Below, piece by piece: positions 15,139 through 21,658 of a stretch of 21,658 bases of DNA. The translations under genes were made by a program, and so were the position numbers. A model generated the notes under the pieces. That model worked only from the letters and a program-made list of their open reading frames with translations. It had not been told where the DNA came from and did no database searches. Numbering within the stretch: position 1 is the stretch's first letter; the number at the start of each line of letters is the position of its first letter. This stretch comes from CAYXPG01 sp964564845 (lineage in GTDB: Bacteria > Planctomycetota > Phycisphaerae > Sedimentisphaerales > Anaerobacaceae), in assembly GCA_964564845.1 (NCBI GenBank), contig CAZMCN010000020.1:1-21658 (forward strand). The letters are read 5' to 3'.

Positions 15139-16059
15139 ATGTTTGAAAAGGTGTTGTCTTTTTATACAAAGTATTTTGCAGTATGGGTGGTGGTTTTGGG
15201 GGTTTTGGCGTATTTTGCACCGGCGCCTTTCGTGGCACTGAGAGGTTGTAATGAATCGTTCTTTGGTTTGACAATGTTCGGAATTGGTGTGGTTCTGCGT
15301 CCGGAAGATTTTAAGAGAATAGCGAAAAAGCCGGCCATCGTTCTTATAGGTTCCTGCTCGCAGTTCAGTATAATGCCATTGGGGGCATTTGTAATTTCAA
15401 AGGTATTTTCTTTGCCGACGGAGATTGCAGTCGGTCTGATACTGACCGGCTCTGCGCCGGGAGCGATGGCAAGTAATGTGATGAGTTACATTGCCAAGGC
15501 CGATACCGCCTATTCTGTTTCGCTGACGACGGTATCGACCTTGTTGTGTCCTTTACTGACGCCGGGGCTGACTTTAATTTTAGCCGGCGCGCTGATGAAG
15601 GTTAATTTCTGGGCGATGGTACTGAGTGTACTGAAAATGGTTGTAATCCCGTTGTTTATAGGTTTTGGGGTAAGACATTACTTTAAGGAGAGGCTGGAGA
15701 AGATTCTGCCGATTTTTCCCGCCATATCCGTAACGTTCATCATATTTATCTGCTCTTTAGTAATAGCTATTAACAAAAATTATCTGGCAGAGGTAACGAC
15801 TCTGATTTTAGCTGCTGTGGTCATATTGAATATTTACGGAATGTCGGCCGGTTACGGGGTGGGGACGATTTTTCGGATGGAGGCCAAAAGAAGAAGAACT
15901 TTATCAATTGAGATTGGTATGCAAAATGCCGGGCTTGGAACTGTGCTGGCACTGAAGCACTTCAGCGAGAAGACAGCGATACCGGCGGCGGTATTTGTCT
16001 TTGTGTGTATAATTACTGCATCTGTAATGGCTGAACTCTGGCAGAGGAAATCGGCTTAA
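15139..16059 (+). CDS. BASS-family (bile acid:sodium symporter-like) transporter
   Basis: Inner-membrane protein of 306 residues with about nine to ten hydrophobic segments. The family motifs are present: TGSAPGAMASNVMSYIAKAD, with the conserved PG and SN of the first crossover helix, and SIEIGMQNAGLG, the second. Bacterial BASS members import organic anions such as pantoate, pyruvate or 2-oxo acids with sodium. Nothing here fixes the substrate. The ATG at 15139 is preferred because it gives the usual N-terminus and agrees with the promoter position. A TTG at 15118, seven codons upstream, lies inside the promoter spacer. The gene appears to stand alone between the protease terminator and the asd promoter. 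Confidence 0.88.
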   Translation: MFEKVLSFYTKYFAVWVVVLGVLAYFAPAPFVALRGCNESFFGLTMFGIGVVLRPEDFKRIAKKPAIVLIGSCSQFSIMPLGAFVISKVFSLPTEIAVGLILTGSAPGAMASNVMSYIAKADTAYSVSLTTVSTLLCPLLTPGLTLILAGALMKVNFWAMVLSVLKMVVIPLFIGFGVRHYFKERLEKILPIFPAISVTFIIFICSLVIAINKNYLAEVTTLILAAVVILNIYGMSAGYGVGTIFRMEAKRRRTLSIEIGMQNAGLGTVLALKHFSEKTAIPAAVFVFVCIITASVMAELWQRKSA

Positions 16060-16098
16060 CAACGCTTCCGGTTGGATAATATATTAGCGAGTTTGCTG

Positions 16099-16127
16099 TT
16101 GCAATTGCCCGGGCAAAACGCTATAAT
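16099..16127 (+). promoter_or_regulatory. Promoter of the asd operon
   Basis: TTGCAA (16099-16104), a 17-bp spacer and a perfect TATAAT (16122-16127). The start is expected near 16134, leaving about 80 nt of leader before asd. Confidence 0.75.
16105..16116. promoter_or_regulatory. Palindromic candidate operator in the asd promoter spacer
   Basis: TTGCCCGGGCAA is a perfect 12-bp palindrome lying entirely between the -35 and -10 boxes. A protein bound here would block RNA polymerase. The regulator is unknown. Confidence 0.45.
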
Positions 16128-16213
16128 CTTTAATTCCCTGAATAGATATACTGCGGTTCGATAGCTTTATACAGATGTATCAGAAACAGAAATAAAGATT
16201 AGGAGTTTTTAAA

Positions 16214-17215
16214 ATGGGTTGTAATTTAGCAGTTGCAGGAGTAACCGGGGCGGTCGGTCAGGAATTTTTGGCGATTTTAGAGCGGCGTGATTTCCCGTTC
16301 GATTCTTTTAAGGCATTGGCCAGCAGCCGTTCGGCAGGCAAAAAAATCGCCTTCAAAGGCAAGGAATATACCGTCGAAGAATTAACCAAAGACAGCTTCG
16401 ATGGAGTTGATATTGCACTGTTCAGTGCCGGCGGGCAGCGCAGCAGACAATTCGGCCCGGCAGCGGCAAAGGCAGGCGCAGTTGTGGTTGATAACTCCTC
16501 GGCCTTCAGGATGGATGCGGAAGTGCCGCTTGTCATTCCCGAAATAAATCCGGAGAAAATCAAAGAAAATAAAGGCATCATCGCAAATCCGAACTGCTCT
16601 ACGATTATCGCCATTGTCCCGGTCTGGCCGCTGCACAAGGCAAACCCCGTCAAACGGATGGTGGTAAGCACTTACCAGGCCGCCAGCGGGGCGGGGTATC
16701 CGGCGATGCTCGAATTGGAAAATCAATCGCGCGAGGTGCTCGAGGGCAAACAAGCAAGATGTGAAGTGTTTCCATATCAAATTGCATTTAACGTCTTCTG
16801 TCATAACTCGCCTCTCAAACCCAACGGCTACAACGAGGAAGAAATGAAGCTGGTCAATGAGACGAGGAAGATTTTCGATTGTCCCGATATTGCGATTACC
16901 TGCACCTGTGTTCGCGTCCCTGTGTACAGGGCACACAGCGAAAGTATCAATCTTGAGTTTACCGACCCTATCACGCCTAAGCAGGTAAGAGACCTCTTAA
17001 GCACCGCACCCGGAGTTTCGTTGCTGGACGATAGAGAAAATAATCGTTTTCCAATGCCCGTCGATGTCTCTGGCAAAGACGACATTTTTGTCGGCAGAAT
17101 TCGTCAGGATGAGTCACTGCCTGACAATCGCGGCATAAATATCTGGGTCTGCGGTGACCAGCTTCGAAAAGGTGCTGCCTTAAACGCCGTCCAGATTGCC
17201 GAAAAACTGCTCTGA
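16214..17215 (+). CDS. asd: Aspartate-semialdehyde dehydrogenase
   Basis: Reduces aspartyl-phosphate to aspartate semialdehyde with NADPH, the branch point to lysine, diaminopimelate, threonine and methionine. Length is 333 residues. The nucleotide-binding GVTGAVGQEF is at 9-18, the active-site cysteine C128 is in NPNCSTI, and the acid/base histidine H241 is in RVPVYRAHSESINLEF. Start supported by an AGGAG ribosome binding site 8 nt upstream. It is the first gene of a probable five-gene operon, with truA 8 bp downstream. Confidence 0.96.
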   Translation: MGCNLAVAGVTGAVGQEFLAILERRDFPFDSFKALASSRSAGKKIAFKGKEYTVEELTKDSFDGVDIALFSAGGQRSRQFGPAAAKAGAVVVDNSSAFRMDAEVPLVIPEINPEKIKENKGIIANPNCSTIIAIVPVWPLHKANPVKRMVVSTYQAASGAGYPAMLELENQSREVLEGKQARCEVFPYQIAFNVFCHNSPLKPNGYNEEEMKLVNETRKIFDCPDIAITCTCVRVPVYRAHSESINLEFTDPITPKQVRDLLSTAPGVSLLDDRENNRFPMPVDVSGKDDIFVGRIRQDESLPDNRGINIWVCGDQLRKGAALNAVQIAEKLL

Positions 17216-17223
17216 TTGCCCTA

Positions 17224-17964
17224 ATGGCCGTCCGAAATATAAAATTAACGGTTGCTTACGACGGCAGTGAATATCACGGCTGGCAAATCCAGCCGGGGGA
17301 AAAAACCATTGAGGGCATACTTACCGAGGCCGTCGAGGGCCTGATTGGCGCTGAAGTCAGAATAACCGGCGCAAGCAGAACCGATGCCGGCGTAAGCGCC
17401 CTGGGCCAGGCGGCCTTTATGCAGATTGATTCGGCCATACCGACAGAGAACCTCGCTAAAGCAATTACCGACAGACTGCCTGCCGATATCGCTGTCGCCG
17501 AGGCGGCCGAAGTTGCAGCGGACTTCGATGTGATAAGCGACGTCAAAAGTAAGTTATACCGCTATACGGTTTTCACCGGTAAGCCGCGGCCTGTGCTGCG
17601 AATACGACACTGCTGGCATCTGCCTGCAAAACTTGATATTGCCGTTATGGCAAAGGGCGCGAAACTGTTCATCGGCAAAAAGGATTTCAAATCCTTTGCA
17701 TCCGCCGCCGACAAACGCGAAAATTCGGTACGAACAATCTTCCGATGCGATGTTACTGCCAACGACGACTGGGTATATATTGATGTAGAAGGCGATGGCT
17801 TTTTATATAATATGGCCAGAAATATCGTCGGAACTTTAGTCGAAGTCGGCATCGGGAGACTAAAGGCCGAAAAGATAAGCCCAATTCTCAAAGCAAAAGA
17901 CCGAAGAGCCGCAGGACCAATCGCACCTGCACAAGGTTTGTGTTTGATGTGGATTAAATATTGA
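17224..17964 (+). CDS. truA: tRNA pseudouridine synthase A
   Basis: Converts uridine to pseudouridine at positions 38-40 of the tRNA anticodon arm. Its 246 residues are the normal length. The N-terminal VAYDGSEYHGWQIQP and the catalytic aspartate D54 in GASRTDAGVSALGQ are canonical. The conserved FLYNMARNIVGTLVEVG segment lies in the C-terminal half. It starts 8 bp after asd and its TGA stop overlaps the TTG start of the next gene by 4 nt, so the genes are very probably co-transcribed. No metabolic link to asd is evident. Confidence 0.96.
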   Translation: MAVRNIKLTVAYDGSEYHGWQIQPGEKTIEGILTEAVEGLIGAEVRITGASRTDAGVSALGQAAFMQIDSAIPTENLAKAITDRLPADIAVAEAAEVAADFDVISDVKSKLYRYTVFTGKPRPVLRIRHCWHLPAKLDIAVMAKGAKLFIGKKDFKSFASAADKRENSVRTIFRCDVTANDDWVYIDVEGDGFLYNMARNIVGTLVEVGIGRLKAEKISPILKAKDRRAAGPIAPAQGLCLMWIKY

Positions 17965-19181
17965 AAGTTGTTCATATAATAACAAGATTGATACTCGGCG
18001 GGGCGCAGGAAAATACTCTTATCACCTGCAAGCTGCTGGCGCAGCGAGGCTACGATGTTACGCTGATTACCGGCCCGGCCATAGGCCCCGAAGGCGAATT
18101 ATTCGAACAGACCAAAAACCAAAAATATGAAACAATCGTCATTGATAAACTAAGACGTCCCATTTGCCCTGTATACGACACCATAAGCTATTACCAAATC
18201 AAAAAACACCTGAAGCGCATAAAACCCGACATCGTTCATACCCATTCAGCCAAGGCGGGAATTCTCGGCAGATTCGCCGCTTATAGTTTAAGGAAAAAAC
18301 GAGATACGAGATACGCCTGCCCTGAGCGAAGCCGAAGGGAGATACGAGATACGAAGATTGTCCACACAATACACGGCCTGGCATTTCACCCCTACCAGAG
18401 CCAATGGCTGAATAAATTCTACATCGCCGTCGAAAAAGCCGCTGCCAAAAGAACGGATTTCTTTATCAGTGTCGCCGATGCAATGACCGCTCAGGCCGCA
18501 GCCGCAGGCATCGCAAAAAAAGAAAAATTCTGCACCGCATATTCCGCTATCGAAGAAGATGATTTTCTACGGCCAACCCCTGATGAGCACAGAAAAGAAT
18601 TTCGCAGCAAATACGGCATCCCGCAAGAAGCGATAGTCCTTGTTACCATTGCCCGGCTGTTTATGCTTAAAGGGCACGAATATATTATCGCCTCGGCCAA
18701 AGAGCTTTCAAAAAAATTTCAAAACGCAGTCTGGCTGTTTGTCGGAGACGGAAATCTAACAGAACATTATAAGAAACAGGTAAATGAATCAGGGCTAAAC
18801 GAAAAAATTAAATTCACCGGCCTTTTACCGCCACAGCAAATCCCCCTCGCGATTGCATCTTCGGACATACTTGTTCACTGCTCACTGAGGGAAGGGCTGG
18901 CACGTAGTCTGCCGCAGGCAATGCTTTGTGCAAAGCCGGCTATCTCTTTCGATATTGACGGGGCAAGAGAGGTGGTAAATGAAACAACAGGCCGACTGAT
19001 TGAACCTGAGAACGTTGAGCAGTTGACAGATGCCTGCGCCGAACTGATAGAGAGCAGGGACTTAAGGGACAAGCTTGGCAGAGCCGGCTGTGAATCGGTA
19101 AAAGAAAAATTCGCACCTGATACAATGGTCGATACCATCGAAGCAGTCTATCAAAAACTGATGGAGAAAAAGATATTATGA
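17961..19181 (+). CDS. Family 4 glycosyltransferase with in-frame repeat insertion
   Basis: GT-B fold glycosyltransferase of 406 residues, probably acting on a cell-envelope or exopolysaccharide acceptor using a nucleotide sugar. The N-terminal VVHIITRLILGGAQENTL and the HTHSAKAGILGRFAA segment are typical of the GT4 group. In the donor-binding region REGLARSLPQAML the first glutamate of the E-x7-E motif is kept but the second is glutamine, as I recall for a recognisable GT4 subfamily. Residues 116-130 (RYACPERSRREIRDT) are not part of the family pattern. They are encoded by 45 bp of heptamer repeat plus hairpin element inserted after KKRDT, and removing them restores a normal KKRDTKIVHTIHG. 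The TTG start overlaps truA (TTGA). The stop overlaps yjbQ (ATGA). Confidence 0.9.
   Translation: MKVVHIITRLILGGAQENTLITCKLLAQRGYDVTLITGPAIGPEGELFEQTKNQKYETIVIDKLRRPICPVYDTISYYQIKKHLKRIKPDIVHTHSAKAGILGRFAAYSLRKKRDTRYACPERSRREIRDTKIVHTIHGLAFHPYQSQWLNKFYIAVEKAAAKRTDFFISVADAMTAQAAAAGIAKKEKFCTAYSAIEEDDFLRPTPDEHRKEFRSKYGIPQEAIVLVTIARLFMLKGHEYIIASAKELSKKFQNAVWLFVGDGNLTEHYKKQVNESGLNEKIKFTGLLPPQQIPLAIASSDILVHCSLREGLARSLPQAMLCAKPAISFDIDGAREVVNETTGRLIEPENVEQLTDACAELIESRDLRDKLGRAGCESVKEKFAPDTMVDTIEAVYQKLMEKKIL
18301..18353. repeat. Heptamer array plus hairpin element inside the glycosyltransferase gene
   Basis: The 15-bp direct repeat GAGATACGAGATACG occurs at 18301-18315 and 18339-18353. Between the two copies is the element starting CCTGCCCTGAGCG (18316-18338, last base shared), with arms CCCT and AGGG. 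The flanking units are ACGAGAT heptamers. Relative to the inferred original coding sequence the net addition is 45 bp (18309-18353), a multiple of three. Confidence 0.9.
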
Positions 19182-19594
19182 AAAGTTATAGAAAAGAGTT
19201 GTGGTTTAATACAAGAGGCAGGCGGGAGTTTATCAATATCACACCGCAGGTGCGGCAGTGCCTCGAAGAGAGCGGCGTTACAGAGGGTCTTGTGCTCTGC
19301 AATGCTATGCACATCACCGCCAGCGTCTTCATCAACGACGACGAGTCCGGCCTGCATAATGATTTCGAGGTCTGGCTGGAGAAATTAGCACCGGAGAAAC
19401 CATATTCGCAGTACCGCCATAACGGCTATGAAGACAACGCCGATGCCCATCTGAAGCGCAGCGTAATGGGCAGGGAAGTAGTCGTGGCAGTTACCGGCGG
19501 CCAGCTCGATTTCGGGCCGTGGGAGCAAATCTTCTACGGCGAATTCGACGGCAAAAGAAAAAAAAGAGTCCTTGTCAAAATCATCGGCGAATAA
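19178..19594 (+). CDS. yjbQ: YjbQ/UPF0047 family protein
   Basis: Small cytoplasmic protein of 138 residues, the usual length of the family. Family signatures are NAMHITASVFINDDESGL near residues 43-60, HNDFEVWLEKL, the YRHNGYEDNADAHLKRS stretch, and GGQLDFGPWEQIFYGEFDG. E. coli YjbQ has reported weak thiamine-phosphate synthase activity, but the physiological role of the family is unsettled. The gene overlaps the glycosyltransferase by 4 nt (ATGA) and is followed 15 bp later by the lysE-like gene, consistent with one transcript. Confidence 0.93.
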   Translation: MKSYRKELWFNTRGRREFINITPQVRQCLEESGVTEGLVLCNAMHITASVFINDDESGLHNDFEVWLEKLAPEKPYSQYRHNGYEDNADAHLKRSVMGREVVVAVTGGQLDFGPWEQIFYGEFDGKRKKRVLVKIIGE

Positions 19595-19609
19595 AAAAGG
19601 GGCGTATTC

Positions 19610-20236
19610 GTGCTGAGCTTACTTTCTTTTCTTTTTAAGGTGATAGTTGTATCTCTTTCCGGCGTTATGGCGCCGGGGCCGGTAACGGCGGCAGCCATTG
19701 CAAAAGGACAGCGTCAGCGTTTTGCCGGCGCACTTATCGCAGTGGGCCACGGCATTATCGAATTTCCACTGATGGTCTTAATTATCCTGGGAATGGATAA
19801 ATTACTAAAGTCACTTACAACCCAGATTATCATCGGCCTGGCCGGCGGGGCGTTTTTGCTTTTTATGGCAGTCCAGATGCTGCGTAACAGTCGCAAAACC
19901 GATTATACCCCCGAAACAAGCTATAAAGCAGGTCCTGTACTTACCGGCTTTTTACTTTCGGCAGGCAATCCATACTTTCTGCTCTGGTGGGCCAGTGTGG
20001 GATTGGCTCTTGCGACCGAGGCAACGCAGATGGGAATCTGGGCTTTTGCGTTGTTTGCGGTTGTTCACTGGCTGTGCGATTTGGTATGGCTTGAGCTTCT
20101 CTCGTGGACAAGCTTCAAGGGCTCGGCGTTACTTGGCCCGCAAACCCAGCGGATTATTTTGTTGGTCTGTTCACTGGCCCTGCTTTGCTTTGGTTTGTAT
20201 TTCATCTCCAGGGCCTTAGCACATCTTCTGGCATGA
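19610..20236 (+). CDS. LysE-family amino acid exporter-like membrane protein
   Basis: 208-residue integral membrane protein with about six hydrophobic segments, the size and layout of the LysE/RhtB superfamily. The N-terminal motif SGVMAPGPVTAAAIAKG matches the LysE signature with its conserved PGP, and the SAGNPYFLLWWASVG segment corresponds to the usual NP-containing helix. It probably exports an amino acid or related compound; the substrate is unknown. In an operon starting with asd, an aspartate-family amino acid is possible, but this is context only. The GTG start has an AAGGGG-like ribosome binding site about 8 nt upstream. It is the last gene of the operon and convergent with the next gene at a 26-bp distance, with no obvious terminator between them. 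Confidence 0.88.
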   Translation: MLSLLSFLFKVIVVSLSGVMAPGPVTAAAIAKGQRQRFAGALIAVGHGIIEFPLMVLIILGMDKLLKSLTTQIIIGLAGGAFLLFMAVQMLRNSRKTDYTPETSYKAGPVLTGFLLSAGNPYFLLWWASVGLALATEATQMGIWAFALFAVVHWLCDLVWLELLSWTSFKGSALLGPQTQRIILLVCSLALLCFGLYFISRALAHLLA

Positions 20237-20262
20237 TATGCCCAATATATTAAGTATCAACT

Positions 20263-21597
20263 TTACTGGTTCTCAGAAGTGTCCGTTATTGGGCCTTGGG
20301 TATCGGCGAGGATTTGCTTTAGATTGTAGCTGCGAAAAGCTGCTCGCTGCGACTGGGTTATTTTGTTGAGGGTATGCTTCTGAGCAAAGCTGACGGCAGC
20401 GACGGCATCGACGATGTCAGAGAGCCTTATATTCTCAGGGTCCTGCGCAGGGACGAAACCGAGTTTCGGTTCGGAGGTCTTCGCTATCAGGCCGCTGCCA
20501 ACAAGATGGTCGAGTACCTTATTACCGAATTCAGCAGGTATGCCGAGTTTGGTGCAGACAACTTCGGCCTGAATCGGAGCATTGTTTTTCTCGAAGGCAT
20601 CGGCGATTTCTCTTACGATATTAATTGCGGTAAGGTCGTTGGCGATAAAACATTCTTCCGTCCTTTTTGCAGCGGCGATCTCAGCGGCGTCAAGACTCTT
20701 TAAGTGCTGAGTGGTAAAGGTCAACTGCAGTCCGAACATAACAATAAGCCACGTAATGTAAATCCACAAGACGGTCAGTGGTATAAGGCCAAGAACACCA
20801 TAAACCTTGCCATAGGGAACAAATTCCACAACACAAAGTCCAAAGCCCCACTTGGCAAATGCCCAAACCAGTGCTGCTACCAGAGCGCCCCAGACGGCGG
20901 CTTTTACCTGAACTTTTGTATTGGGCAGGACAAAATAAAGCATGAAAAATGCTGTGGCTGATACCAGGTAAGATAACAGAGCCGGCGTAATATTCGACAG
21001 GATGGTTTTATGTATCCGCCCGAATGTCGAATATTGGGTAGTGATATAGATGCCGGCACCAATGAGCAGCGGCCCAAGTGTCAAAAGCGCCCAATAGTTA
21101 ATCATTCGGTGTAGAAAATTCCTGCCCCTTGCGACGTGCCAGATATTGTTAAAAGCCCTTTCTATCGTTGAAAGCAGGGCCAGTGCAGCCCAGATAACAA
21201 TTACCGTACTGATTATAGTAACCGAGCCTTTATTTAATCCTGTGAAAAAACCGCCGACAATATCATCGAGCTGTTCAGTAAGAACAATAGTCCTCTGGCT
21301 GGCATTGGGGTCGGGGTTGGGGTACTCGATATCGAGATGAAGCTCTTCATAAACCAAACCTTTAACTTTTTGGCCTATGTCGCTGAAGGCCGGGAATGAC
21401 TGAAATATCATCAACATAACAATAGCCAGAGGAACCAGACCGAAAATGGTATGATATGAAAGAGCGGCGGCCTGCTGGCCCGCGCGGTTTTTCCTTAAGA
21501 GTCTGGCACAGTGAGTCCATAGTTTAATCTGAAAAACCACAAGCCGGCTTGCCCTGCCAAGCTGGGCTGTTGGCGTGGACAAAAGCTTTTTAAGCAT
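20263..21597 (-). CDS. YihY/BrkB family membrane protein with C-terminal winged-helix-like domain
   Basis: Inner-membrane protein of 444 residues with about six membrane segments in the first 300 residues. The family signature QAAALSYHTIFGLVPLAIVML, the WAALALLSTIERAFNNIWH region and VPYGKVYGVLGLIPLTVLWIY are clear. The family was once annotated as ribonuclease BN in error, and its real role is unsettled. The last roughly 125 residues, from about TAINIVREIADAF, look like an Rrf2-type winged helix including DIVDAVAAV, but without the iron-sulfur cysteines of true Rrf2 regulators. Start: ATG at 21597 is 5 nt after AAGGGAG. ATGs at 21600 and 21621 are in frame but badly spaced or without a binding site. 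The promoter is not identified. Confidence 0.88.
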   Translation of the reverse strand: MLKKLLSTPTAQLGRASRLVVFQIKLWTHCARLLRKNRAGQQAAALSYHTIFGLVPLAIVMLMIFQSFPAFSDIGQKVKGLVYEELHLDIEYPNPDPNASQRTIVLTEQLDDIVGGFFTGLNKGSVTIISTVIVIWAALALLSTIERAFNNIWHVARGRNFLHRMINYWALLTLGPLLIGAGIYITTQYSTFGRIHKTILSNITPALLSYLVSATAFFMLYFVLPNTKVQVKAAVWGALVAALVWAFAKWGFGLCVVEFVPYGKVYGVLGLIPLTVLWIYITWLIVMFGLQLTFTTQHLKSLDAAEIAAAKRTEECFIANDLTAINIVREIADAFEKNNAPIQAEVVCTKLGIPAEFGNKVLDHLVGSGLIAKTSEPKLGFVPAQDPENIRLSDIVDAVAAVSFAQKHTLNKITQSQRAAFRSYNLKQILADTQGPITDTSENQ

Positions 21598-21658
21598 CAT
21601 AACTCCCTTCCATAAAAACACTTGTCAAATTTTTAACACCAATATTTTTTATACCCAG

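Noticed and set aside
21623..21628. Minus-strand TTGACA as the -35 box of the yihY-like gene
   Set aside because: A -10 box at normal spacing would overlap the start codon and reads GAGTTA, a poor match, so the promoter remains unidentified.

Overview
The window (21,658 bp, moderate GC) is dense bacterial chromosome carrying housekeeping and amino-acid-metabolism genes. I see no tRNA, rRNA, CRISPR array, transposase or phage gene. The likely host is a member of the Planctomycetota, probably Phycisphaerae/Sedimentisphaerales-like. This is an inference from the gene set (GcvT-GlyA fusion, an alanine-glyoxylate-type transaminase beside serA, a BrkB-like protein with an Rrf2-like tail) and from the heptamer repeats. 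It was not tested by any search.

Layout. (1) 1-1264, plus strand: the 3' part of scpA, an intergenic heptamer repeat, a strong sigma70-type promoter and a thioredoxin gene. (2) 1352-7211, minus strand: a glycine cleavage operon in the order gcvT-glyA fusion, gcvH, gcvPA, gcvPB, with tight spacing or overlap and a roughly 115-nt structured leader. (3) 7489-9366, plus strand, divergent from gcv: an APC-family amino acid permease with a fused PTS EIIA-type domain. (4) 9601-13276, plus strand: a serine operon of DUF1015 protein, phosphoserine-type transaminase and SerA with an ACT domain. It has a near-consensus promoter and a 5' UTR full of heptamer repeats plus a GC-rich hairpin element. (5) 13483-14970: an exported HtrA/DegP protease with its own promoter and terminator. 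(6) 15139-16059: a BASS-family transporter, possibly leaderless. (7) 16214-20236: a probable operon asd - truA - glycosyltransferase - yjbQ - lysE-like exporter. (8) 20263-21597, minus strand: a YihY/BrkB membrane protein, convergent with the previous operon.

Regions 2-4 form one metabolic block. SerA and the transaminase make phosphoserine from 3-phosphoglycerate. The GlyA half of the fusion interconverts serine and glycine. GcvT, GcvH and GcvPA/PB split glycine to CO2, ammonia and methylene-tetrahydrofolate. The permease is a plausible amino acid carrier for the same pool. No phosphoserine phosphatase is visible, and the DUF1015 protein occupies the position where one might be expected.

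The most unusual non-coding signal is a family of 7-bp tandem repeats of the general form ACGNNNN, with a different unit at each of several sites (ACGAACT, ACGAGAT, AGCGTNT, GATTTTC). At two of these sites a short GC-rich hairpin element beginning CCTG sits inside the array. One of those two sites lies within the glycosyltransferase gene, where array and hairpin together add exactly 45 bp and stay in frame.
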